Source: Lactobacillus bombicola (GTDB taxonomy: Bacteria > Bacillota > Bacilli > Lactobacillales > Lactobacillaceae). From it: a stretch of DNA of 64,000 bases. Where the stretch lies: contig NZ_FOMN01000001.1 of NCBI RefSeq assembly GCF_900112665.1, positions 277,187 to 341,186 on the forward strand. Reading direction: 5' to 3'. Both the position numbers and the translations under genes were made by a program. Below are positions 1 through 7,858 of the stretch, one piece after another. The notes under the pieces are model-generated. The model made no database searches. It was not told the DNA's origin and worked only from the letters and a program-made list of their open reading frames with translations. Positions within the stretch are counted from its first letter, which is position 1; each line of letters begins with the position of its first letter.

Positions 1-119
1 AATTCATTGGTATTGCAATATTTAGCTACTTTCCTCTTGGTAGTATGATGTTCCTTACTTGCAACTTGAAATTTAGGCTTTAATTCTTCAGCGTTTTTTA
101 CTAAAGCTTGCTCGACCAT
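1..119 (-). CDS. Partial unknown gene, first gene of the divergent (early/lytic) side
   Basis: An open frame of at least 39 codons starts at 119 on the minus strand and runs off the left edge. It has a good ribosome binding site (AAAAAAGGTGG, about 4 bases before ATG). The visible N-terminus begins MVEQALVKNAEELKP and is rich in Lys and Glu. It shows no helix-turn-helix and I do not recognise a family. In a prophage this position, divergent from the repressor, is usually Cro, an antirepressor or an excisionase-type gene. That is inference from position only. Confidence 0.5.
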   Translation of the reverse strand, partial: MVEQALVKNAEELKPKFQVASKEHHTTKRKVAKYCNTNE

Positions 120-136
120 AAGGCCACCTTTTTTCT

Positions 137-178
137 AAAATTAATCAAGTTCTTGATTAATTTTAGACTAAGGTCTAA
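137..178. promoter_or_regulatory. Candidate repressor operators of the leftward early promoter
   Basis: Two inverted repeats lie between the divergent genes. One has 13-base perfect arms at 137-149 and 152-164 (AAAATTAATCAAG / CTTGATTAATTTT). The second is TTAGAC-TAAG-GTCTAA at 163-178. The GTCTAA half-site recurs at 302-307 and 334-339, in front of the repressor gene, as expected for operators shared by both promoters of a lysogeny switch. Confidence 0.45.
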
Positions 179-301
179 TATATAATCATGACAAATAAGC
201 AGAAAAGCATTGCTATATCAATCTTTACTCGCCAAAGTTTCTGAATTGATAGGCTAGTTTTTTCTTGCTTAATTACCTGATGACTTAATAATACCACCAT
301 A

Positions 302-350
302 GTCTAAAATTGTAACAATTTATTTTTATTTTGGTCTAATTATTTTAGTC
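302..350 (+). promoter_or_regulatory. Repressor promoter region with GTCTAA half-sites
   Basis: Half-sites GTCTAA occur at 302-307 and 334-339, and a related inverted TTAGTC at 345-350. TTGTAA (311-316) followed about 19 bases later by TCTAAT is a plausible though long-spaced sigma-A promoter for the XRE gene. The same half-site forms a palindrome at 163-178, suggesting autoregulation by the XRE protein. Confidence 0.4.
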
Positions 351-371
351 AATAGTCGGAGGAATACTATT

Positions 372-731
372 GTGGCACTACTTGATACCGTTAAAATAAT
401 GGCAAAAAAACATGGTTATAGTCTTACAGAATTAAACGAAAAAGCTGGACTCGGCAAAAATACAATATATAGTTGGAAAACAAAAACTCCTTCTACAGAA
501 AATCTGCAAAAGGTAGCTAAAGTCCTGCACACGTCTACTGATTATCTTTTGGGAAATACAGACGATCCCTCGCCTGCTAACAATGAAGGACGTAAAAATA
601 TAGATATTTCTAATACAGATAATATTTATTCTTACAATGGTCAACCAGTACCTGAAGAATACCTTGATGTAATCAGAAACTTAATGGATTCTGATTTTAG
701 AAAGGGGCGAAAGAATGGAAAATTTGATTAG
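372..731 (+). CDS. XRE-family phage repressor (ImmR/CI-like)
   Basis: This 119-residue protein has an N-terminal Cro/CI-type helix-turn-helix over about residues 5-60 (SLTELNEKAGLGKNTIYSWK) followed by a short acidic tail. It has no peptidase S24 domain, so it is not a self-cleaving LexA-like repressor. The GTG start at 372 is chosen because GGAGG lies 10 bases upstream. It overlaps the next gene, a HEXXH peptidase, by 17 bases. That pairing is the ImmR-ImmA arrangement in which the peptidase cleaves the repressor to induce the element. Likely targets are the GTCTAA inverted repeats in the region upstream. Confidence 0.85.
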   Translation: MALLDTVKIMAKKHGYSLTELNEKAGLGKNTIYSWKTKTPSTENLQKVAKVLHTSTDYLLGNTDDPSPANNEGRKNIDISNTDNIYSYNGQPVPEEYLDVIRNLMDSDFRKGRKNGKFD

Positions 732-1122
732 CTATCTTTTGAATTACACTTTTGATCGAGGAGTAAGCTATGCTCTAGTGGATAACGCCAAAGACACAGA
801 CCCATCAGTTTCATTTACTGATTCAAAAAGAATGGTCATTAATTTAAACTGGAAAAACAAAAAAGAACTCCCTTTCATAATTGGTCATGAAATTGGACAC
901 TTCGCAAACGGTGATTCTGGCAAGTTTTATTATCGGAACTTCAATACTCCAGTTGAGCATCAAGCAGATTTGTATTCGTTGAACCTAATCTTTGACTACG
1001 CCACTCGACAATATGATTGTTTTAATGAGCCAAGTGAATTCATGCAAGCATATGGTATACCGGTACGCATGTATGATGATGTGGTTGAATTATTTAGAAA
1101 ACACAATGATTTATTGTTTTAA
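715..1122 (+). CDS. ImmA/IrrE-family metallo-endopeptidase
   Basis: This 135-residue protein carries the zinc-peptidase motif HEIGH at residues 58-62 and the downstream acidic ligand in EHQAD (E81), both typical of the ImmA/IrrE family (COG2856, DUF955). In known systems ImmA is activated by damage or cell-cell signalling and cleaves the neighbouring ImmR repressor, releasing excision and lytic genes. The gene overlaps the XRE gene by 17 bases, so the two are translationally coupled. The length is close to the minimal family length and the motif residues are intact, so it is probably functional. Confidence 0.85.
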   Translation: MENLISYLLNYTFDRGVSYALVDNAKDTDPSVSFTDSKRMVINLNWKNKKELPFIIGHEIGHFANGDSGKFYYRNFNTPVEHQADLYSLNLIFDYATRQYDCFNEPSEFMQAYGIPVRMYDDVVELFRKHNDLLF

Positions 1123-1249
1123 AAAGAAAAAAAGCCTTCAAGACTCGGGTCGAATTTGAATCTTGAATGCTAATATAACAATACGCTTAAAATGATAACG
1201 CTTGCTATATATAATTTTATCATAGTTTTTAATGCTAAAAGAGGTAAAA

Positions 1250-2857
1250 ATGAAACAAAAGCACTGTGGAGTATGCAGTAAGAAAATAAACTTATGGTCG
1301 TCACAATATATTTTAAAAGATGGCATAATTTGTAATAATTGTGCTACTAAAACTCAGCTTTTGAAAAAGTCAAGCCAAGCTAAAATGAATGATTATTTTC
1401 AATCTCATACAATTGCTGAAATAAACAACTTGCTTAATATTCCAAACCAATCTTCAAATAGTGAAAACCAAAAAGTAAGCGATTCTTTAAATAAAGCAAA
1501 TTCTTTTTTTGATATTTTTCATGTTCGAGAATTAAAAGAAGAAATTATAAACCTAAAGACTGAAAATGCTAATTTAAAGAAAGAAAATGAGCTTAAATTG
1601 AGCGTTCAGCAAATGAAACCTGTTGAACTAGATGCTCTTATTGAAAAAAAGAATGCTGAATTAAGTAAATTAGATAAAGAAATTAATACTAAGCAGAATA
1701 AAGAAAAACAACTTACAACTACTATAAACTCACTGTATACCAAGGTAGACGAATTAAATAACCAAATTGTAGACTTGTCTGAGGAAATAAATTACGAAAG
1801 CTATGGTCTCTATAAACCACGTTATGAATTTTCGAATTCAAGTACTTATAAAGGTAAACTAACTGAAGTTCGGTCTAATCAAAAAACAATGATTCGTAAT
1901 GAAATAGCAGCCGAAATATTTGAGCCCATGACCATGAATGGCTCTTCAGCTAAGGGAAAATCCATGCAGAAGAAAAATATAAAACAATTACTTCGCTCTT
2001 TTAATGGTGAATGTGAAGCTGCCATTAACAAGGTAACAAAATCTAATATTGAAACAATTGAAAAAAGAATAAATACTTCATTTGTTCAGCTGAATAAATT
2101 AAATGAACCAAATGGTATTCGTCTCACCCCTGACTATCTTGATAGCAAATTGGACGAAACTCATATTGCGCTTGAATATGCATTGAAAAAAGAAGAAGAA
2201 AAAGAACAGTTACGAGAGCAACGTGAACGAGAACGTGAGGAAAAGAAACTACAACGTGAAATTGCATCAGAACGTGCTAAATACGAAAAGGACGAAACTC
2301 ACTTTACTCAAGCAAAGGATCGCATAACTGACAAATTAAGCAACACTACAGATACAGCTGAGATGTTAGCTCTTAAACATCAATTACAAGAATTACAAGA
2401 TAAACTTAATGATATTCGTGAGAGAAAAGAAAAATTACAAAATAGAGCAACTAACCCCACAGCTGGTTATGTTTATATAATTTCTAATATTGGTTCATTT
2501 GGTAAAGATGTATATAAAATCGGAGTAACTCGTAGATTAGACCCAATGGATCGCATTAACGAATTAGGAAATGCTTCTGTACCATTTAAATTTGATGTTA
2601 ATGCTTTAGTATTCAGTGAAGATGCATTTAGCTTAGAATCTAGTTTACATACTTACTTTAAAGAATATCGTGTTAATCGAGTAAATAAACGTAAAGAATA
2701 CTTTAAGGTACCTATGAATAAAATCAAGGAAGTTCTTGCTAAGCATAAGGAATTAACCTTTGATTTTAATGAGTATCCTGATGCTTATGAATATCGTGAC
2801 ACCTTGTATATTGAAGAGCATGAAAAAGAAAAAACAGCTACTAGAGCTGTAATGTAA
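1250..2857 (+). CDS. DUF4041/T5orf172-type protein with N-terminal zinc ribbon
   Basis: Start chosen at ATG 1250 rather than 1232 because GAGG sits 5 bases before it; 535 residues. Four cysteines at about 6, 9, 28 and 31 form a DUF4428-like zinc ribbon. A long coiled coil rich in Lys/Glu follows (about 85-180 and 300-395). The C-terminal 90 residues from GYVYIIS (about 404) with IGVTRR and an ExSLH motif match the T5orf172 domain of the GIY-YIG-like group. Such proteins are common in phage lysogeny regions and are usually annotated DUF4041/GIY-YIG nuclease family. Nuclease activity and role are not established. It has its own short upstream region and converges on the lipoprotein gene. Confidence 0.75.
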   Translation: MKQKHCGVCSKKINLWSSQYILKDGIICNNCATKTQLLKKSSQAKMNDYFQSHTIAEINNLLNIPNQSSNSENQKVSDSLNKANSFFDIFHVRELKEEIINLKTENANLKKENELKLSVQQMKPVELDALIEKKNAELSKLDKEINTKQNKEKQLTTTINSLYTKVDELNNQIVDLSEEINYESYGLYKPRYEFSNSSTYKGKLTEVRSNQKTMIRNEIAAEIFEPMTMNGSSAKGKSMQKKNIKQLLRSFNGECEAAINKVTKSNIETIEKRINTSFVQLNKLNEPNGIRLTPDYLDSKLDETHIALEYALKKEEEKEQLREQREREREEKKLQREIASERAKYEKDETHFTQAKDRITDKLSNTTDTAEMLALKHQLQELQDKLNDIRERKEKLQNRATNPTAGYVYIISNIGSFGKDVYKIGVTRRLDPMDRINELGNASVPFKFDVNALVFSEDAFSLESSLHTYFKEYRVNRVNKRKEYFKVPMNKIKEVLAKHKELTFDFNEYPDAYEYRDTLYIEEHEKEKTATRAVM

Positions 2858-2881
2858 AATATTAAATAATTTTTCAACAAA

Positions 2882-2909
2882 AACTGCCGTGCTTTTCAGC
2901 ACAGCAGTT
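2882..2909. terminator. Bidirectional terminator between T5orf172 gene and lipoprotein gene
   Basis: The hairpin AACTGCCGTGC / GCACAGCAGTT has one mismatch and a 6-base loop. It lies between two convergent genes. On the minus strand it is followed by TTTTTGTTG, so it mainly serves the lipoprotein gene. Confidence 0.7.
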
Positions 2910-2921
2910 ATACTACTAAAT

Positions 2922-3488
2922 TTAATTTACTCCAAGCTTGTTACTTTGAACTGTAAACTTTCCAAGTTTGAATGTTTTTTGACCAATTTTGGGACCATTA
3001 ACACCTTTGGTAGCTTTCAAAGTAACGGGAATCTTATTACTATCAAGGTTATAGGCAATAGCACCTTCGAGTTTTCCACCTTTTTTTATGGACTTATTTT
3101 GATTATTCAAGATTTTACCAGCATAGTTCAAAGGTGTTGAACCAACTTCTAGTTTGCCATCTGTATTTTTATTATCTTGATATGCATTGAATACGGCCAA
3201 CCAAGAAGTTGTGATATCTAATTTCTTTTTACTCTTATTTTTCACAATATATTCAAAAGCTATTTGATTTTTGTCCTTAGAAGTTAATCCCTTAAAAAAC
3301 CTAACTTTTGTAATAGTTATATCTAAATCACGGATACTTGCCTTTTCACCATCAAAATAATACTTTGGCTTAGGTTTAACTGTGGATGTTTTAGATTGAT
3401 TATTACTCTTGTTAGTAGAGGAACTAGAGCATCCCGCTAATGACAAACTTGCAACCACAGCAGAAATAATTGTAACAATTTTCTTCAT
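2922..3488 (-). CDS. DUF5067-type lipoprotein of the lysogeny module
   Basis: Start at 3488 is preferred over a longer frame because AAGGAG lies just upstream and the frame then opens with a clean lipoprotein signal: MKKI, a hydrophobic core, and lipobox L17-A18-G19-C20, followed by a Ser/Lys-rich linker. The rest, about residues 50-188, resembles the DUF5067 fold (charged N-K-S-K-K turn, IAFEY strand). The 188-residue product should be anchored to the outer face of the membrane. Lipoproteins between repressor and integrase in phages of lactic acid bacteria can block DNA injection by related phages (the Ltp type), although Ltp is a different family. Superinfection exclusion is therefore an inference from position. 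Confidence 0.7.
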   Translation of the reverse strand: MKKIVTIISAVVASLSLAGCSSSSTNKSNNQSKTSTVKPKPKYYFDGEKASIRDLDITITKVRFFKGLTSKDKNQIAFEYIVKNKSKKKLDITTSWLAVFNAYQDNKNTDGKLEVGSTPLNYAGKILNNQNKSIKKGGKLEGAIAYNLDSNKIPVTLKATKGVNGPKIGQKTFKLGKFTVQSNKLGVN

Positions 3489-3644
3489 TATGTACTCCTT
3501 CAAAAAAATGATTATTTCATATATATAATTATTATATATATAATTATTATATTTGATTGAAAATATAAAGAAAAGAGTAATTTTGTCCACAATGCCAGCG
3601 ACACTAAACCTACGGCAAATTATCTATTGTTAGGAGGAAATACA

Positions 3645-4949
3645 TTGGAACAATATGATGTACTTGATATTCCAAGTAATACAAAGTATTGGTTTATTCG
3701 AGCAAACAGTAAAGCTCAATACTATGAAGATTTTAGATTAAATAATTATATTGCAGTTGATTCTAATTCTTTTTCTTTAGAAAGATTATTAGATATACCC
3801 GAACCCTTACGTAGCTCAAAAGATGCCGTAAAAGAGGAATATAAACAGTTGTTTCAAGAAAATGACTTAAATATATTTGAACAACGTATAAAAAAGGAAC
3901 ATTTATCTGAAACTATAAAAAAGAAAGAAAAAACTGCAGAACTAAGACGAAGCACTAATAGGGCAAATAGAGTCTTTAACTTTGTTGAAGAAATTAAAAT
4001 TGGTGACTTTGTTGTAATTCCATATACGTCAGCTGAAAAATTTTTAATAGGTACTGTCATATCTGATTGCTTTGAAAAAGATATAGAGCATATTGAAGAT
4101 CTAGATGAAAACAATGAATCTACTTACCCCATATCAAATTTTGAATTTAAAAGAAGAATTTTATGGATCAAAGAATTACCAAAAAGTAAATTTCCCGATA
4201 AATTATCTTGGATAGAAAATGCACACCAAAGTCTTTTTAATATAACTAAATTTGGCAACGACATAAATCCATGCATAACTCCAATATATAAGTATAAAGA
4301 AAAAATTTATGCCCGTATGGGGGTAAACACTACAAGCTTCATTAGTTCAAGCTCTTGGTTAGAGTATCAACTGGCAATGAAAGATATTCTAGGGGAAAAT
4401 CTCGATAATGTTTTTCAAAAGCAATACGTTCAATCCCCAGGTCATATAATTTTGTATGTAGAACAAAATCTTTATTGGTTACTTCCATTGATTTGGAGTT
4501 GTTTGTTCGGTAACGTTAAATTCGGTCATGGCGATTTCCAAGTAAGATTTCAAGGAGTATTTAAATTTTTTTCTAAAAGTGGAAAACGTGAACGACAGCT
4601 TGATCTAAAGGAAAAAGAAGCTAAGATAAACAATCTTAATGCAGATACTCTAGCTAAATTAAATTCTTCAAGTAAAGAATCTGAAGAACTAGAAAAGAAA
4701 ATACTTAAATCAGTCAGCGACTCAATAGATAGTAAAAAGAAAGAAAAAGAGACAAAAATCAGATTTCTTGAAAAAATTTCACATAAAAAAATCGACTATC
4801 CCCCAAGCATGGAAAATGTCGATAATAGTAATATAAAAAAGAAATTTAAACTTTCAAATGAGGATTTAGGCTCTGTAATTCAATATGACAGCCAAAAGGA
4901 TAATTTGATTTTTCAAGAGGATAAATTCGAAAAAGAAGAAGAGAAATAA
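3645..4949 (+). CDS. Unknown protein with EVE/PUA-like N-terminus; candidate phage-immunity cargo
   Basis: TTG at 3645 is taken as the start because AGGAGG (3632-3637) lies 7 bases before it; 434 residues. I cannot name the family. Residues about 10-190 follow the pattern seen at the N-terminus of some Mrr-type restriction enzymes: WFIRAN, then IAVDSNSFSLERLL, VEEIKIGDFVVIPYT, GTVISDCF and the RRILWIKELPKSKF segment, which suggests an EVE/PUA-like beta-barrel that senses nucleotides or modified bases. Residues about 266-293 are hydrophobic (YWLLPLIWSCLFG) and could be membrane-associated. The last 130 residues are a Lys/Glu-rich coiled coil. No nuclease motif is evident. Its place between the lipoprotein and the integrase is a known cargo position for prophage defence genes. 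Confidence 0.6.
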   Translation: MEQYDVLDIPSNTKYWFIRANSKAQYYEDFRLNNYIAVDSNSFSLERLLDIPEPLRSSKDAVKEEYKQLFQENDLNIFEQRIKKEHLSETIKKKEKTAELRRSTNRANRVFNFVEEIKIGDFVVIPYTSAEKFLIGTVISDCFEKDIEHIEDLDENNESTYPISNFEFKRRILWIKELPKSKFPDKLSWIENAHQSLFNITKFGNDINPCITPIYKYKEKIYARMGVNTTSFISSSSWLEYQLAMKDILGENLDNVFQKQYVQSPGHIILYVEQNLYWLLPLIWSCLFGNVKFGHGDFQVRFQGVFKFFSKSGKRERQLDLKEKEAKINNLNADTLAKLNSSSKESEELEKKILKSVSDSIDSKKKEKETKIRFLEKISHKKIDYPPSMENVDNSNIKKKFKLSNEDLGSVIQYDSQKDNLIFQEDKFEKEEEK

Positions 4950-5070
4950 AAACAATTAATGATAATGATAAAGTGGAATAATATCCAAAAATAAATTTAA
5001 TTAGTTCGGAAATGAATTTATCAGCTGATAGCAATATGACATAACCCCAAACTATTTGAAAATATTTCAT
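4846..5070 (-). CDS. Small membrane protein, tail-to-tail overlap with the preceding gene
   Basis: This 74-residue frame starts at ATG 5070 behind a strong GGAAGGAG ribosome binding site about 7 bases away, which is the main reason to believe it. A longer frame from 5142 lacks such a site. It has two hydrophobic stretches (IVWGYVILLS and TLSLSLIVFISLLLF) and a polar C-terminus. Its last 104 bases overlap the end of the gene on the other strand, so expression of the two could interfere. No family is recognised. Small membrane proteins at this place in prophages are often superinfection or lysogeny accessory proteins, but nothing here proves that. Confidence 0.45.
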   Translation of the reverse strand: MKYFQIVWGYVILLSADKFISELIKFIFGYYSTLSLSLIVFISLLLFRIYPLEKSNYPFGCHIELQSLNPHLKV

Positions 5071-5170
5071 TTTTTTCTCCTTCCATAGTACTATTCTTAA
5101 GTAATTATGTTTTACGAAAATATAAATGTCAACAAATATCAAACTATCCTAAGTATTATTTTTAATAAAG

Positions 5171-5211
5171 AAGCCCCTAAGAACTTGCTTGGAACCAATT
5201 CTTAAAGGCTT
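5171..5211. terminator. Possible terminator upstream of the integrase
   Basis: Imperfect 13-base arms (AAGCCCCTAAGAA / TTCTTAAAGGCTT) form a hairpin between the small membrane gene and the integrase. The T-rich side lies on the minus strand. It may insulate the integrase from neighbouring transcription. Confidence 0.4.
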
Positions 5212-5281
5212 AATCAGTATAGACAATTAGCCAAAGCTTTTTGTCTACCCTATTTTAGCAAATTAATAAGGAAAAATGAAT

Positions 5282-6394
5282 ATGGCACATTTAGAAAAAC
5301 GCGGCGACAAATGGCGTGCGCAGGTATCGTGGTATGATAATCTGGGCAAGCGAAAATTTAAAGTAAAAAGCGGCTTTGCTACTAAAATGCAAGCTCGTAA
5401 ATGGGCCAATGAAATCGAAGTAGCCAAGGATCAGAACCTAATTTCGAATCAGGACCCTATCTTTGCCGACTATTTTAAAGATTGGTACCTAAGATATAAG
5501 GCACCAGGCAAAACTCATGGCACCGTTAGTCGGTACGCTCATATTCACGATATTATCAAAGAGAATTTTGGCAATATTAAATTATCCAAAATGACTAGAG
5601 CTAAATATCAAGATTTTCTCAATGTCTATGGTAAAACCCACGCTAAGGATACTGTTCAAAAGACTAATGGTAGTATCCGTAGCTGTATCAAAGATGCTAT
5701 GAGTGAGGGCTTGTTAAGAACAAATTTTACCGAGCGAATAAATTTAACCTGGAATGATGATAAAACACGTAAGATTGAATATCTTAACTTTAAGCAGGTT
5801 CAGCAATTGAAAGAATTACTGCTTACTGACATTAAACCTACATACGTTAGTAGATATATGCTGTTAACAATAATATACACTGGTATGCGGCCTGGTGAAA
5901 TTAGAGTGCTAACTTGGCATGATATTGATTTTAAAAATCAAGAAATACATATTACGAAATCCTGGGACTACGATAGCAAAAAAGTTGTTGACTACGATTC
6001 AGATGAAATCAACAAGGAAACTAAAAATAAGTCATCGACACGTGTGATTAAAGTCGACCAAAAGCTACTAGATATTTTAAGTCAATTAAAAGTCAATAAT
6101 CATGAAAGATTATTCATCGACAAATTTGGTACAATTCCAACATCTAACGCAGTCAATAAAACATTGAGAAAGCAATTAGATAAACTGGGCATAAAGAATA
6201 AAAGTTTCCACTTCCACAGCTTGCGGCACACTCACGTGGCTTTGCTACTATTTAAAGGAGTTGACCTCTACTCTATTTCAAAGCGTCTAGGGCACTCAAA
6301 TATGAGTATCACAGCCAACACTTACGCTTACATGTTAGATGAATTGAAGCAAAAGTCAGACAAGCAGATTGTCAGTATTCTTGATGAAATTTAA
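5282..6394 (+). CDS. int: Site-specific tyrosine integrase
   Basis: ATG 5282 is preferred to ATG 5276 because AAGGA lies 9 bases before it and only 3 before the earlier one. The 370-residue protein has an N-terminal arm-binding domain (about 1-55), a SAM-like core-binding domain (about 60-155) and a C-terminal catalytic domain. The catalytic set is visible (numbering from 5276): Arg in TGMRPGE (R205), H314-xx-R317 in HSLRH, H340 in LGHSN and Tyr in TANTYAYM (Y350). It belongs to the phage/ICE integrases that recombine at tRNA 3' ends, matching the tRNA-Ser gene 75 bases downstream. All motifs are intact, so it is probably active. Confidence 0.92.
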   Translation: MAHLEKRGDKWRAQVSWYDNLGKRKFKVKSGFATKMQARKWANEIEVAKDQNLISNQDPIFADYFKDWYLRYKAPGKTHGTVSRYAHIHDIIKENFGNIKLSKMTRAKYQDFLNVYGKTHAKDTVQKTNGSIRSCIKDAMSEGLLRTNFTERINLTWNDDKTRKIEYLNFKQVQQLKELLLTDIKPTYVSRYMLLTIIYTGMRPGEIRVLTWHDIDFKNQEIHITKSWDYDSKKVVDYDSDEINKETKNKSSTRVIKVDQKLLDILSQLKVNNHERLFIDKFGTIPTSNAVNKTLRKQLDKLGIKNKSFHFHSLRHTHVALLLFKGVDLYSISKRLGHSNMSITANTYAYMLDELKQKSDKQIVSILDEI

Positions 6395-6400
6395 TACTTT

Positions 6401-6421
6401 GGATACCTTTTGGATACCTTA
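6401..6421. repeat. Tandem TTGGATACCT repeats next to the attachment site
   Basis: Two copies of TTGGATACCT lie just after the integrase stop codon. Short direct repeats between an integrase gene and the core site are often arm-type binding sites for the integrase N-terminal domain. This is a positional inference. Confidence 0.35.
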
Positions 6422-6429
6422 AGTAAGCA

Positions 6430-6462
6430 AAAAGCCTATAGTATCAGTCACTATAGGCTTTT
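6430..6462. terminator. Bidirectional terminator between integrase and tRNA-Ser
   Basis: A perfect 12-base inverted repeat (AAAAGCCTATAG / CTATAGGCTTTT) with a 9-base loop and flanking A and T runs. It can end both the rightward integrase transcript and the leftward tRNA transcript. Confidence 0.85.
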
Positions 6463-6505
6463 ATAAAAGGAGAGTACAGGATTTGAACCTGCGCGCCAAG
6501 GAAAA
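6463..6505. other. Probable attachment site (attR/attL core) at tRNA-Ser 3' end
   Basis: The integrase gene faces the 3' end of the tRNA gene, the classic position of an att core. The exact core cannot be read because the second copy of the duplication would lie beyond the left edge of the window. Confidence 0.4.
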
Positions 6506-6556
6506 CTTGGTTCGCCGGATTTCGAGTCCGGTGCATTACCACTCTGCCAACTCTCC
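6469..6556 (-). tRNA. tRNA-Ser (anticodon CGA)
   Basis: The 88-base cloverleaf reads on the minus strand with acceptor stem GGAGAGT/ACTCTCC, anticodon stem CCGGA/TCCGG, loop CTCGAAA giving anticodon CGA, a long variable arm (CCAAG-TTTT-CTTGG) typical of class II serine tRNAs, and T-arm AGG-TTCAAAT-CCT. CCA is not encoded. It reads UCG codons. Its 3' end faces the integrase, so it is the likely integration target and remains complete on this side. Confidence 0.96.
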
Positions 6557-6568
6557 ACAACAATCATA

Positions 6569-6596
6569 ATTATACATGATATTGGCAAAACTGCAA
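6569..6596 (-). promoter_or_regulatory. Promoter of tRNA-Ser
   Basis: On the minus strand TTGCAG, 16 bases, then TATAAT stand about 12 bases before the mature tRNA 5' end. They overlap the hairpin that follows the ABC transporter operon. Confidence 0.6.
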
Positions 6597-6617
6597 AATT
6601 AATTTTACAATTTTGCC
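6584..6617 (-). terminator. Hairpin after the ABC transporter operon
   Basis: Inverted repeat with outer arms GGCAAAA/TTTTGCC and further inner pairing. It follows the permease stop codon on the minus strand. The U-tract is weak, so its strength is uncertain. Confidence 0.5.
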
Positions 6618-6649
6618 AAATTTGTTCTTATAATTGTTATCCATTTTAA

Positions 6650-7858
6650 CTATGACTTCTTTAATTTTTGCCAAAATGGCTTACTATCGTTTTGCAACAT
6701 TAACCGTTTATATGATTTGCCAACAGAAAATACTAATAAACCAATGCATCCAATTAAAATAAGTAAAGAAAAGGCACTCTCCCAATTATTAGCCGTTTTA
6801 GTAATTAAGCGTAAAGGCATGAAAAACGATGAGAATCCAGGAATAAAGGATAAAAAAACTATAATCGGATTCTTTAGTGTACTGATATTGCTTGATATTA
6901 ATCCAATAAATAAGATAACAAATGAGAAGTAAGTAACTGGCTGTGCAGCTTTTGAAGCATCTTCTGTCCGTTTGACCACTGCTCCACAATATGCCGCCAA
7001 AATCATGAATAGAATTATTCCCAATAAAAGATATACTAGTTTAATTCCTAAAAGACTTTGGACAATAGCTCGGGCGTAAGCTAATAAATTAGTTTGCGCC
7101 ATAAAAGGAGCAGCTTGCGGTATATGTTTAATCATTTCTAGCCCAGTAGCTCCAATGATTAAATAAATCAATAATTGAAAAACTACAAGCCCTAAAATAC
7201 CAGTAATTTTTCCAGTGAAATATTTAACGGCAGAAATGCTTGAAAAAATAACCTCAATTATCTTTGTCCCTTTATCAGCAGCAATTTCTTGTGCGGTAAT
7301 ATTAGTATAAATACCAACGATAACAAACATAATTCCAAATATAGTCGATAAAAATAGATGAGGATCTTCACCGAGATTAATGGTCATCTTCTGCAAGTGC
7401 TCGCTTAATACTGGAGTCAGATGAGTCTGAGATGAGTTTAGTTTAGAATCTTTCTTGCTACGCTCATTTTGAAGTTGTTTCAGGTATTTTACTAATCTCT
7501 TTTTAAACTTTGAATCAATTTTCTTAGTACCAAAATAATCGGCTTGAATTTGACCACGTTTAACTTCAATATCAACATAACCGTCAATATCAACATTTTG
7601 TAAACTCTTTTTAGCAATTGAAACTGTTTTGATAGTGTCATCAACGTAATCTTCAACATTAGCTTTTACAAAAGGTTTACTTATCTCCGGATTATTGCTG
7701 ACAACAGCATAAGTGTCACCCATGCTGTTAATAATGAAGTATTCGGTTCCAAATGTAACAGCTAAGAGCAAAAGTGGTACTGAAAATAACATCACGAATG
7801 ACCATGATTTTACTTGTTTGCAAAATGTGTGCCAAACAACAATAGCAAATTTACGCAT
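6650..7858 (-). CDS. ABC-2 type exporter permease (NatB-like)
   Basis: This 402-residue membrane protein has one N-terminal membrane segment (about 22-45, SVPLLLLAVTFGTEYF), a large external domain of about 120 residues, and a C-terminal bundle of five or six helices. This is the layout of NatB/YhaP-type ABC-2 permeases that export sodium or toxic compounds. ATG 7858 overlaps the last 8 bases of the ATPase gene (ATGCGTAA), so the pair is translationally coupled; a GTG at 7867 is the alternative start. Substrate cannot be read from sequence. It would work as a dimer or with two copies of the upstream ATPase. Confidence 0.85.
   Translation of the reverse strand: MRKFAIVVWHTFCKQVKSWSFVMLFSVPLLLLAVTFGTEYFIINSMGDTYAVVSNNPEISKPFVKANVEDYVDDTIKTVSIAKKSLQNVDIDGYVDIEVKRGQIQADYFGTKKIDSKFKKRLVKYLKQLQNERSKKDSKLNSSQTHLTPVLSEHLQKMTINLGEDPHLFLSTIFGIMFVIVGIYTNITAQEIAADKGTKIIEVIFSSISAVKYFTGKITGILGLVVFQLLIYLIIGATGLEMIKHIPQAAPFMAQTNLLAYARAIVQSLLGIKLVYLLLGIILFMILAAYCGAVVKRTEDASKAAQPVTYFSFVILFIGLISSNISTLKNPIIVFLSFIPGFSSFFMPLRLITKTANNWESAFSLLILIGCIGLLVFSVGKSYKRLMLQNDSKPFWQKLKKS

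Larger units (their letters stand above)
1..6468. mobile_element. Right arm of a prophage or prophage-like island integrated at tRNA-Ser
   Basis: The stretch holds, in order, a divergent early-gene start, an XRE repressor, an ImmA-type peptidase, a T5orf172 protein, a DUF5067 lipoprotein, an unknown protein, a small membrane protein and a tyrosine integrase reading towards a tRNA gene. This is the usual order of a temperate-phage lysogeny module in lactobacilli. The left side, with replication and structural genes, lies outside the window, so it cannot be decided whether the element is a whole phage, a satellite or a remnant. The right boundary is placed at the tRNA 3' end because the integrase points at it. 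Confidence 0.75.

Noticed and set aside
1137..1167. Inverted repeat TTCAAGA / TCTTGAA after the ImmA-type gene
   Set aside because: The T-run is on the minus strand, where no gene ends, and the stem is short, so it was not called as a terminator.
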